Assembly: GCF_001874145.1 (NCBI RefSeq)
Contig: NZ_MPCX01000012.1
Location: 1 to 64,000 of the forward strand
Source of the DNA: Lacinutrix sp. MedPE-SW
Lineage (GTDB): Bacteria; Bacteroidota; Bacteroidia; Flavobacteriales; Flavobacteriaceae
Length of the DNA stretch: 64,000 nucleotides
Direction of reading: 5' to 3'
Program-made: the position numbers and the translations under genes
The notes under the pieces: model-generated
Told to the model about the DNA's origin: nothing
The model's input: the letters and a program-made list of their open reading frames with translations, nothing else
Database searches by the model: none
In this document: piece after piece, positions 1-7,338 of the stretch
How the letters are laid out: every line of letters starts with the position of its first letter
Position numbering within the stretch: the first letter of the stretch is position 1

Positions 1-85
1 TCTGGTTATAAGTTATTTTAAACTTACAGATATTTGCAATATCTTACAGTTCAAAACAACTCATAACCCTCGTCGGGTTGGCAAC
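1..85. repeat. Partial attC-like repeat left of cassette 1
   Basis: This gene-free start of the window holds two small hairpins: GATAT/ATATC around 39-53 and AACCC/GGGTT around 66-80. It ends in GTTGGCAAC just before the first ORF. That end pairs with GTTGCCAAC after the ORF. The position matches that of the better-defined shared repeats further right, but the left part lies outside the window, so membership in the family is inferred from position and layout. Confidence 0.35.
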
Positions 86-97
86 AAGCTGAAAAAA

Positions 98-529
98 ATG
101 AACGCAATAACAAAAAATCTTGACTTTAGCGGAGGAGAAAATAGTTGGTTTGACTTTTGGCATACACATATCGACTGGAATGGTGAAGGAAACAAAAATT
201 GGATTTTAAGAGAAAAATTTCTCGAAAAACTACTGACTGAATTTGAAAACGTGAAATCTGAACTCAAAAAATTCCCGAATGAATACCAAACGTGGATTTT
301 TATTGACGAAAATGACAGCGGAGAAGATGGAATTTATATACATACAAAAAATCCGAATTCAGAAAATTTTCCATTAAAAATCAAAATGGAAAATAATATC
401 AAGTGTGAAAATCAAAATCTATCTGATTTTATGAACAAAACTGGATTAAAGATATTCGGATTTGAGCACGAGGACGGAAATTATTACTATTTGACTGACG
501 AAAACTACGGATTAAGTTTAACCGAATGA
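98..529 (+). CDS. Hypothetical protein of cassette 1
   Basis: A 143-residue soluble, acidic protein with no signal peptide or membrane segment. It is rich in Trp, Asn, Glu and Lys, and I do not recognise a domain. The ATG follows the left repeat closely and is directly flanked by a private inverted repeat (GTTGGCAAC at about 78-86, GTTGCCAAC at about 538-546). This is the same arrangement as the next three genes, which points to a mobile single-gene unit. Small acidic proteins in such places are sometimes immunity or defence factors, but nothing here proves that. Confidence 0.6.
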   Translation: MNAITKNLDFSGGENSWFDFWHTHIDWNGEGNKNWILREKFLEKLLTEFENVKSELKKFPNEYQTWIFIDENDSGEDGIYIHTKNPNSENFPLKIKMENNIKCENQNLSDFMNKTGLKIFGFEHEDGNYYYLTDENYGLSLTE

Positions 530-573
530 AAAGCCAGTTGCCAACAAAGAACTGAGTTAAAAAACAAGCAATT

Positions 574-960
574 TTAAGCTAATTTTGAAACAAAGTTTTC
601 ATCATAAGGCAATCCACTTTTTGCAATAGCAAAGGCTTGTTTTAATAGTTTATTTGCCACAGCTATTAATGCTAGTTTTTTACTCTTTCCTTTGGCTAGT
701 TTCATCTGGATAAAGCGTTTTACTAATAAAGGATTTACTACAGAAACTAACACGTCGTTTTTATACAAAAATTGTGCTAACCTGTAATGATAATAGCCTG
801 TTGCTTCCATAACTACCAATGCTTCTTTTGGTAAACTTGTTAAAAGCTTTTTAAATCCAGATTCATCATTTTTTAATTGAACATGACCTTTTGCTTTACT
901 GTATATATCAAATACAGATTTACTAATGTCAATACCATAAATTTTTCTATCTTTAGTCAT
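574..960 (-). pseudogene. IS110-family transposase remnant with internal deletion
   Basis: The likely start is the Met at 960, before YGIDISK, rather than the upstream Met at 996. The first 90 or so residues look like the N-terminal DEDD part of an IS110 recombinase, with YGIDISKSVFD, VVMEATGYYH and VSVVNPLLVKRF. The sequence then jumps to a short C-terminal tail (KKLALIAVANKLLKQAFAIAK) that belongs at the far end of the family. About 128 residues remain out of roughly 320, and the catalytic Ser-containing Transposase_20 region is gone. The protein should be inactive. The element lies between cassette 1 and the next shared repeat. Confidence 0.8.
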
Positions 961-1165
961 AAGAACTGAATTTTGGAAAGAACAAATGCTACTCACATTT
1001 CAACAACTTAAAATCGAGATCTAGGTCTCACAGAACTGAACGAAGTTTAAGTAGTAAAAGAGAGCGGATTATCAATGTTGTCGAAGTCTAAAGCTTCACC
1101 GTGTATAGTAACCTTAATGCTCTCTTTTGTTCTTTCTAATTAATATTTAAATTTAGTGAATTACA
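961..1165 (-). other. Non-coding end of the IS110 remnant
   Basis: About 200 bases upstream of the recombinase start contain no ORF of note and end where the shared repeat begins. In IS110 elements the non-coding end next to the recombinase start encodes the bridge RNA that guides target choice (established for the family). The length fits, but I could not demonstrate the fold by eye. An inexact pair of motifs (AAAAGAGAGC at about 1057-1066 and GCTCTCTTTT at about 1120-1129) forms a visible inverted repeat that would enclose the segment. Confidence 0.4.
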
Positions 1166-1170
1166 AACTT

Positions 1171-1299
1171 AAGCCGTATAAAATTAATTGCTAGTTCTAG
1201 CTTACTTACGAAAGTCCTCGCGGACTTTCTATTTGTGGTTTATTTGCTAACTTTAGTGCTTAAACCACGCAACAAACCATATACAAGACCGTTAGCACC
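1171..1299 (+). repeat. attC-like repeat A1
   Basis: An imperfect palindrome with a perfect central hairpin: GAAAGTCC at 1210-1217, loop TCGC, GGACTTTC at 1222-1229. The outer parts pair weakly (GTATA near 1176 with TATAC near 1280; TTGC with GCAA). The right end ACCGTTAGCACCA leads straight into the next gene, and GTTAGCACC pairs with GGTGCTAAC after that gene. The tail from about 1261 to 1285 recurs almost unchanged at 60,923-60,947. Confidence 0.65.
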
Positions 1300-1303
1300 A
1301 ATT

Positions 1304-2080
1304 ATGAAAAAAATCCTGCTTACCATATTATTTATTGCAATTTCAAGCAAATTGTTGGCTTGCACTTGCATGTCTCAAAGACTTTTGGACAGATATGCGA
1401 AATCTGAATTTGTTGCAACTTTGAGTGTATTAAGTGTAGATTCTGAAACCGATGATGACTACTTACTTCTCGACATTGAAATAATTGAACTTTATAAAGG
1501 AAATAAAACTAATCTTTTGAAAATACGAAAATCAAAAGGTAGTGGTTGTCCAATGTATTCACCTGAAAATACCAAGTGGTTAATTTTCGCATCTAAAGAC
1601 CAGAATGGTAATTTGATTTTTGGTAAGTGCTCTGGACCAAAACAATTGGACCGAACTTTTGACAAAGAAAGATTTCCGAATGCAGAGTTTAACTATTCTA
1701 AAAGTTTAGAACGGAAACTTGAATTACTCGAAACTTTGAAAGAGGAAAAAATTGAGCCGATTAATACTTATGACTTATATACTTCCTTTAAAGAGGAATC
1801 ATTAGAAAAATTGAAAGGGCACGAAATTGAAAATGGAAATAATGCGTTTTACGAAATAATAGTTAATGAGGATTTGAGTTTAAAAGATATCCGAATTCTT
1901 AAGGAATTTAATAATGAGCAATTGTCTAATGAATTAATTGACTTTATTAAAAAGAATATTTACATAGGTAGAATTGGAAAATTAAAAACAATTCCAGAAG
2001 AAACAAAAATAATTCTTGGACTACATTATTATTCGGCCGAAAACGAACGGAAAAGCCTAATACTACCTTATGCATTTTAA
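1304..2080 (+). CDS. Exported TIMP/NTR-like protein of cassette 2
   Basis: A 258-residue exported protein. An earlier in-frame start at 1235 lies inside the shared repeat, so the MKK start at 1304 is chosen. The signal segment covers residues 1-19 and ends KLLA, followed by CTC. A mature N-terminus of the form CxC, with further Cys in GSGCPM and GKCSGP, is typical of TIMP-like netrin (NTR) domains of Bacteroidota. The same LLAC could be a lipobox. The C-terminal half is charged and unrecognised. The private inverted repeat is about 15 bp (GTTAGCACCAATTAT at 1291-1305, ATAACTGGTGCTAAC at 2082-2096). No promoter of its own is visible. Confidence 0.65.
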   Translation: MKKILLTILFIAISSKLLACTCMSQRLLDRYAKSEFVATLSVLSVDSETDDDYLLLDIEIIELYKGNKTNLLKIRKSKGSGCPMYSPENTKWLIFASKDQNGNLIFGKCSGPKQLDRTFDKERFPNAEFNYSKSLERKLELLETLKEEKIEPINTYDLYTSFKEESLEKLKGHEIENGNNAFYEIIVNEDLSLKDIRILKEFNNEQLSNELIDFIKKNIYIGRIGKLKTIPEETKIILGLHYYSAENERKSLILPYAF

Positions 2081-2081
2081 A

Positions 2082-2226
2082 ATAACTGGTGCTAACAACG
2101 TATAACCGCAATTACGGCGGATTCGACTACGTCCGAATCCACTCGGAATTGCTAACGCCTGTGCCAAACCGAAAATAAATGCTAATTTAACCCGTAACTG
2201 ACGGTTTTACGAAACCGTTACCCAAC
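2082..2226 (+). repeat. attC-like repeat A2
   Basis: Starts GGTGCTAACAACGTATAACC and ends CGGTTTTACGAAACCGTTAC, so the two ends pair. Inside is a long hairpin: GCAATT at 2108-2113 pairs with AATTGC at 2147-2152, and GGATTCG at 2119-2125 pairs with CGAATCC at 2134-2140. The central 75 or so bases match repeat A3 with only two differences seen. The last bases (GTTACCCAAC) belong to the private inverted repeat of the next gene. Confidence 0.7.
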
Positions 2227-2249
2227 ATTTGAATAAAATCGAGAATTTA

Positions 2250-2666
2250 ATGAAAAAAACACTTGGAATCGGAATTTTATTTTTTTTACTCATTTCTTGC
2301 GGATATTTATTCCAACTTGAAAACGATGAAAAATTGGCGAAAAAAATTGAAACGGAACTGAACTCGGAAAATGGAACGATTGATTTTGTAAAACTGACCG
2401 ATTTTGATTGGGACAGTTTAATAATTCTCGGACCATACACTACGATAGAAAATATGGAAGATAAATTTAACTTAAACCTTGCGAATATTAGACAAAACGG
2501 AATTCACTATTCTGATTATTATAATTTAGTCGTTTTTCTGAAAGATAAAAAATCGGTCAAAATTATTGAACTTAATAGAACACTAAGTTCACAACAAAAA
2601 ATTATTAAAAAAGAAAAAAGTAAATTTAAAACTGGAGAGCACGGAATAATAAATCTGACCGAATAA
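2250..2666 (+). CDS. Small lipoprotein of cassette 3
   Basis: A 138-residue predicted lipoprotein. A TTG at 2229 is an alternative start, but the ATG at 2250 gives a clean signal peptide MKKTLGIGILFFLLISC with the lipobox Cys at residue 17. The rest is a single mixed alpha/beta segment with Lys/Glu-rich stretches. I do not recognise a family. It is flanked by the private inverted repeat GTTACCCAAC (about 2217-2226) and GTTGGGTAAC (about 2671-2680). The unit has no visible promoter and ends 4 bases before the right arm. Confidence 0.6.
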   Translation: MKKTLGIGILFFLLISCGYLFQLENDEKLAKKIETELNSENGTIDFVKLTDFDWDSLIILGPYTTIENMEDKFNLNLANIRQNGIHYSDYYNLVVFLKDKKSVKIIELNRTLSSQQKIIKKEKSKFKTGEHGIINLTE

Positions 2667-2670
2667 AAAC

Positions 2671-2808
2671 GTTGGGTAACAATGTATAACCGCAATTACG
2701 GCGGATTCGACTACGTCCGAATCCACTCGGAATTGCTAACGTCTGTGCCAAACCGCAAATTAGTAAATTTAAACCCGTAACTGACGGTTATACGAGACCG
2801 TTACCTGT
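2671..2808 (+). repeat. attC-like repeat A3
   Basis: A near-identical copy of A2 in its central part, with the same GGATTCG/CGAATCC hairpin, while the A/T-rich spacer before the right end differs. It starts GTTGGGTAACAATGTATAAC and ends CGGTTATACGAGACCGTTAC, so the ends pair (GTATAACCG with CGGTTATAC). The outermost bases change with the neighbouring gene, as expected if the recombination points are at the ends. Confidence 0.7.
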
Positions 2809-2823
2809 AATTTACCCAAACCA

Positions 2824-3726
2824 ATGAACAGAATTTTAATATCAATATTTTTCTTCCTTTTTTTAAGTTTTGGATTTGCTCAAAACGGAAAATTACTCTC
2901 AAAAAGATTAGTTGATATTTCAAAAACGCCAATTTGGGAAAGAATTTCTCAAAACAATGAATTACACTCGGATTTTGAGCATTTAAAAAAATTGGATTTC
3001 TATTTTATTACTTATCAAAGTGACAGTTTAAAAGTTGAAGGAATAATTGTTGAGCCAAAAGCAAGTGGAAAATATCCAGTCGTAATTTTCAATCGTGGTG
3101 GAAATAGAGATTTTGCAGAATTAAACATTGGAACTTTAATAATGTATGCATCCAAATTAGCTGAACAAGGTTATGTAATAATTGGAAGCAACTATCGTGA
3201 AAAAGACGAATTTGGAGGTGCGGAAATTAATGATGTTTTGAATTTGACAGAAACTGTAAAAGAAATTGAAAAAGCAGACTCGAATTGTATTGGAATGTTT
3301 GGTTGGTCAAGAGGTGGAATGATGACATATTTAGCTCTTCAGAAATCTAACAAAATAAAAACTGCTATTGTTGGGAATGGAGCTTCTGATTTATTTGACA
3401 CAGCCAAGTTTAGACCAAAAATGGAAACGAAAGTCTTTGCTGAATGTATTCCTGATTATTGGAATAACCGAGAGCCTGAATTAAAGAAACGTTCTGCAAT
3501 TTATTGGGCAGACGAATTAGACAAAAATAGCAGTCTTTTAATTTTATGCGGAACAAACGATAAAAGAGTAAACCCCGAACAAGCGGACAAAATAGCTTAT
3601 AAGTTAAAAGAAATTAATTACGACTTTGAATTAAGGAAATTTGAGACAGATCATTTCTTTTCTGAATATAAAACGGAATTGAACGAATTGGTAATAGAAT
3701 GGTTTGACAAACATTTAAAAAAATAA
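2824..3726 (+). CDS. Secreted alpha/beta-hydrolase (S9-like) of cassette 4
   Basis: A 300-residue exported hydrolase. The signal peptide MNRILISIFFFLFLSFGFA is followed by an N-terminal segment and an alpha/beta-hydrolase domain from about residue 60. The nucleophile elbow is GWSRGG (Ser162). Asp in GTNDKRV and His in DHFF complete a plausible triad. The fold resembles prolyl-oligopeptidase-family peptidases and acyl hydrolases; the substrate is unknown. It is flanked by the private inverted repeat TTACCTGTA (about 2801-2809) and TACAGGTAA (about 3732-3740). A full metabolic enzyme in such a unit is unlike the small ORFs next door. Confidence 0.75.
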   Translation: MNRILISIFFFLFLSFGFAQNGKLLSKRLVDISKTPIWERISQNNELHSDFEHLKKLDFYFITYQSDSLKVEGIIVEPKASGKYPVVIFNRGGNRDFAELNIGTLIMYASKLAEQGYVIIGSNYREKDEFGGAEINDVLNLTETVKEIEKADSNCIGMFGWSRGGMMTYLALQKSNKIKTAIVGNGASDLFDTAKFRPKMETKVFAECIPDYWNNREPELKKRSAIYWADELDKNSSLLILCGTNDKRVNPEQADKIAYKLKEINYDFELRKFETDHFFSEYKTELNELVIEWFDKHLKK

Positions 3727-3730
3727 AAAA

Positions 3731-3855
3731 CTACAGGTAAAACCGCATATAATCCATTGCTAGTTCTAGCCTACTTTCATAAATCCTCGTAGATTTTCTA
3801 TTCGGTTTGTATTTGCTTATTTAGTTGCTTAACTACACGCAAAACCGTAAGCAAA
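3731..3855 (+). repeat. attC-like repeat A4, right end of the array
   Basis: Begins CTACAGGTAAAACCGCATAT and ends CGCAAAACCGTAAGC. It shares TTGCTAGTTCTAGC with A1 (about 3757-3770 and 1188-1201). The central hairpin has a different sequence but the same place: AAATC at 3781-3785, GATTT at 3792-3796. No gene follows with a matching private repeat, so this appears to be the boundary of the array. Confidence 0.6.
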
Positions 3856-3908
3856 AAAGAAGTAAAAAGATTAACTTCTATTTTTTATAAATATGATTAC
3901 CAAAAAAA

Positions 3909-3951
3909 TGATATTAGTCATTTTTGCAAACGCCTTAAGATTGTAAATTGC
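3909..3951 (+). promoter_or_regulatory. Crp/Fnr-type promoter, site 1
   Basis: Palindrome TGATATTAGTCA at 3909-3920, then TAAATTGC at 3944-3951 as a weak -7 box. Centre-to-centre distance is 33 bp. It drives the stress protein gene at 3968. Confidence 0.6.
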
Positions 3952-3967
3952 TTAAAATTTTTAAGCG

Positions 3968-4792
3968 ATGAAAAACATATTACTACCTACAGATTTTTCT
4001 GAAAACTCTAAAAATGCTATAGATTACGCATTGGCTTTATACAAAAACGAATCTTGTAATTTTTATGTTTTAAATGTACAGAAACAATCTGATTTTTTAT
4101 TAGATGATTTAATGGCAAGTACTGCAAATTCTACTTTGCACAATGATATAATTGAGGACAATAAAAGTGAGTTATATACTTTTATAGACCGTTTAAAAAT
4201 GGAGAATGATTCTCTCAACTTCTATCCGCTTTTTGATTTTGATAGCCTTACTAATGCCATAAACCAAACGGTTGTTGCTAACGGTATTGACTTAATTGTA
4301 ATGGGTACAAATGGCGCTACTAGCGCTAAAGAAGTTATTTTTGGAAGTAATACACTTAATACTATTAGAAAAGTAAACTGCCCAATTATTATTGTACCAG
4401 AAGATTTTAAATTTAACGGTTTAAATTCTATTTTATTTTCAACAGAAGACTGTAAGTCTATAAACAAAGAAAAGGCTCTACCTCTTTTTAAAATTTTAGA
4501 TTTATACGGTGCTAAATTAAGTGCTTTAAATATTGATGAAAACCATAGTAATACTAGTATTGATGCGAAACTTTGTTTAGAACAATTGTTTAACTCTTAT
4601 AGTTTTAACTTTTATAATGTTTCTCTTGTACCAAGTGCAATGGCTATTAGCTCGTGTATACAATTACAAAACCACGATTTGCATACTTTATTTATTGAAC
4701 CAAAGTCTATTATAGAGCGATTATTTCAAGGTTCTAATACAAATGAGATAACCTATAGAACACGAATTCCTATTTTAATTTTACGTAAATAA
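3968..4792 (+). CDS. Universal stress protein, tandem domains
   Basis: A 274-residue cytoplasmic protein with two UspA-like halves. The first half opens with ILLPTDFSENSKNAIDYAL. It carries the ATP-binding pattern GxxG, nine residues, G(S/T): GTNG then GSN, about residues 114-130. The second half is degenerate. Usp proteins bind ATP or AMP and act in energy or oxygen stress; the specific role is unknown. It is monocistronic, follows site 1, and runs towards the minus-strand gene ending at 4,806. Confidence 0.9.
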   Translation: MKNILLPTDFSENSKNAIDYALALYKNESCNFYVLNVQKQSDFLLDDLMASTANSTLHNDIIEDNKSELYTFIDRLKMENDSLNFYPLFDFDSLTNAINQTVVANGIDLIVMGTNGATSAKEVIFGSNTLNTIRKVNCPIIIVPEDFKFNGLNSILFSTEDCKSINKEKALPLFKILDLYGAKLSALNIDENHSNTSIDAKLCLEQLFNSYSFNFYNVSLVPSAMAISSCIQLQNHDLHTLFIEPKSIIERLFQGSNTNEITYRTRIPILILRK

Positions 4793-4805
4793 TATTTGTG
4801 TAATA

Positions 4806-5435
4806 TTAAAATATAAGCAGTTTATTTTCTTTTAAATTATAGTATAATGTTTTAGTATAATCACTAATATTTTTTTGAGTGTTTTTAGTTTTTGCAACCT
4901 CTATATTTGCTTGCCACAATAACTCCCGTTCTTTATCTGGACAAATACAATACAATGTCGTTTGTGTTGAATAAACTATATAAACTTCTGGATCTTTATT
5001 TTGACAAATATTTTGATTTTTGTAATAGTAATCTTCAAAGGTTTTAAATTTATCTTCAATATTTTTATAGTAATCACCAAATGCTACTTTTTCTTGTTTA
5101 CCTGTAACCTTTGTTAAAATAATAGCATCGAAACCTGCGGTTAATAATTGTGTTTCTATTGCGTTTAACTCTTCTATTGTTTTTGCATTATCTACAAAAG
5201 ATTGCTCGAAAAAATCTATGCTTTTTACTGCAATTACATTATTGTTTTCTAACATTTTAGATACTTTTTTTTCGAATTCACGTCTTAAATCTACATCTGC
5301 CGTCATGCCTATAACCAAAATTTTATTTGTGTAAAATGTCTCGGTTTCTGGGTTTTTAAATGATTTTACTGTTTTACTTGTTGAGCAATTAAAACACATA
5401 CTCAACAATAAAATTAATAGTACTAAATTTTTCAT
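4806..5435 (-). CDS. Lipoprotein of unknown function
   Basis: A 209-residue predicted lipoprotein with signal peptide [17 protein letters not shown] and lipobox Cys at about 17. The N-terminal half (KILVIGMTADVDLRREFE, GFDAIILTKVTG) looks like an alpha/beta fold found in Bacteroidota lipoproteins that sit at the inner face of the outer membrane. I cannot name the family. It is second in a two-gene unit, 10 bases after the helical protein at 5446-5880, and so falls under site 2. Confidence 0.75.
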   Translation of the reverse strand: MKNLVLLILLLSMCFNCSTSKTVKSFKNPETETFYTNKILVIGMTADVDLRREFEKKVSKMLENNNVIAVKSIDFFEQSFVDNAKTIEELNAIETQLLTAGFDAIILTKVTGKQEKVAFGDYYKNIEDKFKTFEDYYYKNQNICQNKDPEVYIVYSTQTTLYCICPDKERELLWQANIEVAKTKNTQKNISDYTKTLYYNLKENKLLIF

Positions 5436-5445
5436 ATCAATATCT

Positions 5446-5880
5446 TTAAGCTATTTTTTTATTTTCTTTTAAAATTTGTTTTACATTTTTATAAATCAAT
5501 TTTTTTAAACTTTTAAACAAAGTGTTTGTTGCAACAGCTTTAAACATAAGTTTATAATGTTCTTCTTTATAAACACTTAATTCGTTTGGTGTTTCTATAT
5601 CATCTAATAATACTTGAAGGTTGTTTTGATGAGTTTGCAGATTTAAAATTAGCACGTTGAAATTTTCCTCTAAACCTAGAATACTAACATACTTCTTTGC
5701 ATTTTCCTTATGGCATTTATTTAAAACGCTTTCTAATGCATATGCTTTTACTAGAGTTTTTAAGAATTTTAACTCGTCGTTTTTAAATTTCATTTCTAAA
5801 ACACAAGCTTTTGTTTCTTCATGTAATTCTTCTGGTTTTTTATATTTTATAAATTTTAAGTGTGATTTAACTGTTTCCAT
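5446..5880 (-). CDS. Helical protein, paralogue of 20245-20691
   Basis: A 144-residue, Lys/Glu-rich, all-helical soluble protein. It shares with the gene at 20245-20691 the pattern ExxHExxKxxxxExKFxxDE near residues 17-38 and a basic C-terminal helix. Both copies lie in operons with stress proteins and both are preceded by a TGAYN4RTCA promoter. No catalytic motif is visible. A role as a small helical scaffold or sensor is a guess; I do not recognise the family. Confidence 0.75.
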   Translation of the reverse strand: METVKSHLKFIKYKKPEELHEETKACVLEMKFKNDELKFLKTLVKAYALESVLNKCHKENAKKYVSILGLEENFNVLILNLQTHQNNLQVLLDDIETPNELSVYKEEHYKLMFKAVATNTLFKSLKKLIYKNVKQILKENKKIA

Positions 5881-5907
5881 ATCTAATAATTAGTTTAATA
5901 ATTAATA

Positions 5908-5950
5908 TAAATTTACTGTTAACACACGCTTATTAAAATGATAAAAGTCA
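5908..5950 (-). promoter_or_regulatory. Crp/Fnr-type promoter, site 2
   Basis: On the minus strand the palindrome is TGACTTTTATCA (5939-5950) and the -7 box TAAATTTA (5908-5915), 33 bp apart. It serves the genes at 5880 to 4806. Confidence 0.65.
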
Positions 5951-5967
5951 GTTTTACTTAAGCGATA

Positions 5968-7338
5968 TCAAACTTCTAAGCGAATAACTTCATTTAGCTT
6001 TGGCACAACTACTTGCCATTGGTAAGCGCTTTCTATTTTCTGTTTTAAAACTTGTATGGGCAAAGCTTCACCATGTACTAAAAAGGTTTTTGTTGGCTTA
6101 TTTTCTACAGCAGATAACCAGGCTAATAATTCTGCTTGATCTGCATGAGCTGATAAACTTTCTATATGTTCAACTTTTGCTTTTACCTCATGCCATTTAC
6201 CAAAAAATTTTACACTTTTTTCTCCGTCTAATAATTGTCTACCACGAGTGCCTTGCGCTTGATAACCAACCAATAATATGGTTGTATTAACATTACCTAT
6301 TAATTGTTTTAGGTATGTTAATACACGTCCACCAGTTACCATACCACTTCCTGCAATTACTATTTTTGGCCTTGGGTCGTCAATAGTTTTCCAGGTATCA
6401 CCATACGATGTAATAATTGTCATTCTATTTTGCATCGCTTTAAATTCGTGAAGTGGTATTTTATGCCATTTAGGAAACCGCTCGAAAAGAGAGAGCACAT
6501 TATTTCCCATAGGACTATCTATAAATATTGGAATATTAGGTATTTTATTTTTTTTATAAAGCTTCCAAAGTATATACATTAAAGTCTGTAATCGCTCTAC
6601 TGCAAAAGATGGTATTATTAAATTACCTCTATTATTTATAGTTTGGTATACCAGAGAAACAAGTTTTTTTGAAACACTCTCACTTGAGTGCAACGTATCA
6701 CCATAGGTGCTTTCTAAAAAAAGATAATCTGCTTTTTGCGGTTTATTTGGTGATTTTAATAAAAAATCATGGGTTCTACCAACATCTCCAGAAAACACAA
6801 AAACCTTACTATTTATAACTATTTCTATAAATGTTGCTCCTAAAATATGCCCATTGTAATTAAATTTATATTTTATGCTATTATTTACAAAATACCATTG
6901 GTCGCATGGTGACGAAACCATTTGCTTAATAGTTGTTTCTGCATCTTTTACTGTATAAAAAGGCTTTGCTGGATTATGTTGTGTAAACTCTTCTTTATTG
7001 GCTCTTTCGGCATCTTCTTCATTTATTTTACCACTATCTCTTAAAATTATTTTGGCAATTTCTAATGTTGGTTCGGTACTAATAATTTTACCCTTAAAAC
7101 CTTGTTTTACAATTCTAGGCAAATAACCAACATGATCTAAATGCCCATGTGTTAGCAAAATAACATCTATGCTTTCTACATTAAAAGGTAAGTTTTCCCA
7201 GTTTAATGCCCTTAATTCTTTTTGACCTTGAAACATACCACAATCTATCATGATATTATGGTTAGCGGTTTCTATTATATATTTTGAGCCTGTTACCGTA
7301 CCTGAAGCTCCTAAAAAATGAACATTTACGCTTTTCAT
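5968..7338 (-). CDS. Beta-CASP metallo-beta-lactamase hydrolase (RNase-like)
   Basis: A 456-residue protein of the CPSF73-like/RNase J-like class. The N-terminal metallo-beta-lactamase domain has HLGASGTVTGS and the metal motif LTHGHLDHVG. A beta-CASP insert follows with SFAVERLQTL and SGMVTGGRVL. The RMMBL tail is SLSAHADQAELLAWL ... FLVHGE. Such proteins cleave RNA in bacteria and archaea, so an RNA-processing role is likely. Its ATG overlaps the stop of the ATP-cone nuclease by 4 bases, so the two are translationally coupled. It is the last gene of the stress operon starting at 9931. Confidence 0.85.
   Translation of the reverse strand: MKSVNVHFLGASGTVTGSKYIIETANHNIMIDCGMFQGQKELRALNWENLPFNVESIDVILLTHGHLDHVGYLPRIVKQGFKGKIISTEPTLEIAKIILRDSGKINEEDAERANKEEFTQHNPAKPFYTVKDAETTIKQMVSSPCDQWYFVNNSIKYKFNYNGHILGATFIEIVINSKVFVFSGDVGRTHDFLLKSPNKPQKADYLFLESTYGDTLHSSESVSKKLVSLVYQTINNRGNLIIPSFAVERLQTLMYILWKLYKKNKIPNIPIFIDSPMGNNVLSLFERFPKWHKIPLHEFKAMQNRMTIITSYGDTWKTIDDPRPKIVIAGSGMVTGGRVLTYLKQLIGNVNTTILLVGYQAQGTRGRQLLDGEKSVKFFGKWHEVKAKVEHIESLSAHADQAELLAWLSAVENKPTKTFLVHGEALPIQVLKQKIESAYQWQVVVPKLNEVIRLEV

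Noticed and set aside
61-267. Minus-strand ORF opposite cassette 1
   Set aside because: It covers the shared repeat and runs against the better ORF on the plus strand. It looks like a shadow of the A/T-rich coding sequence.
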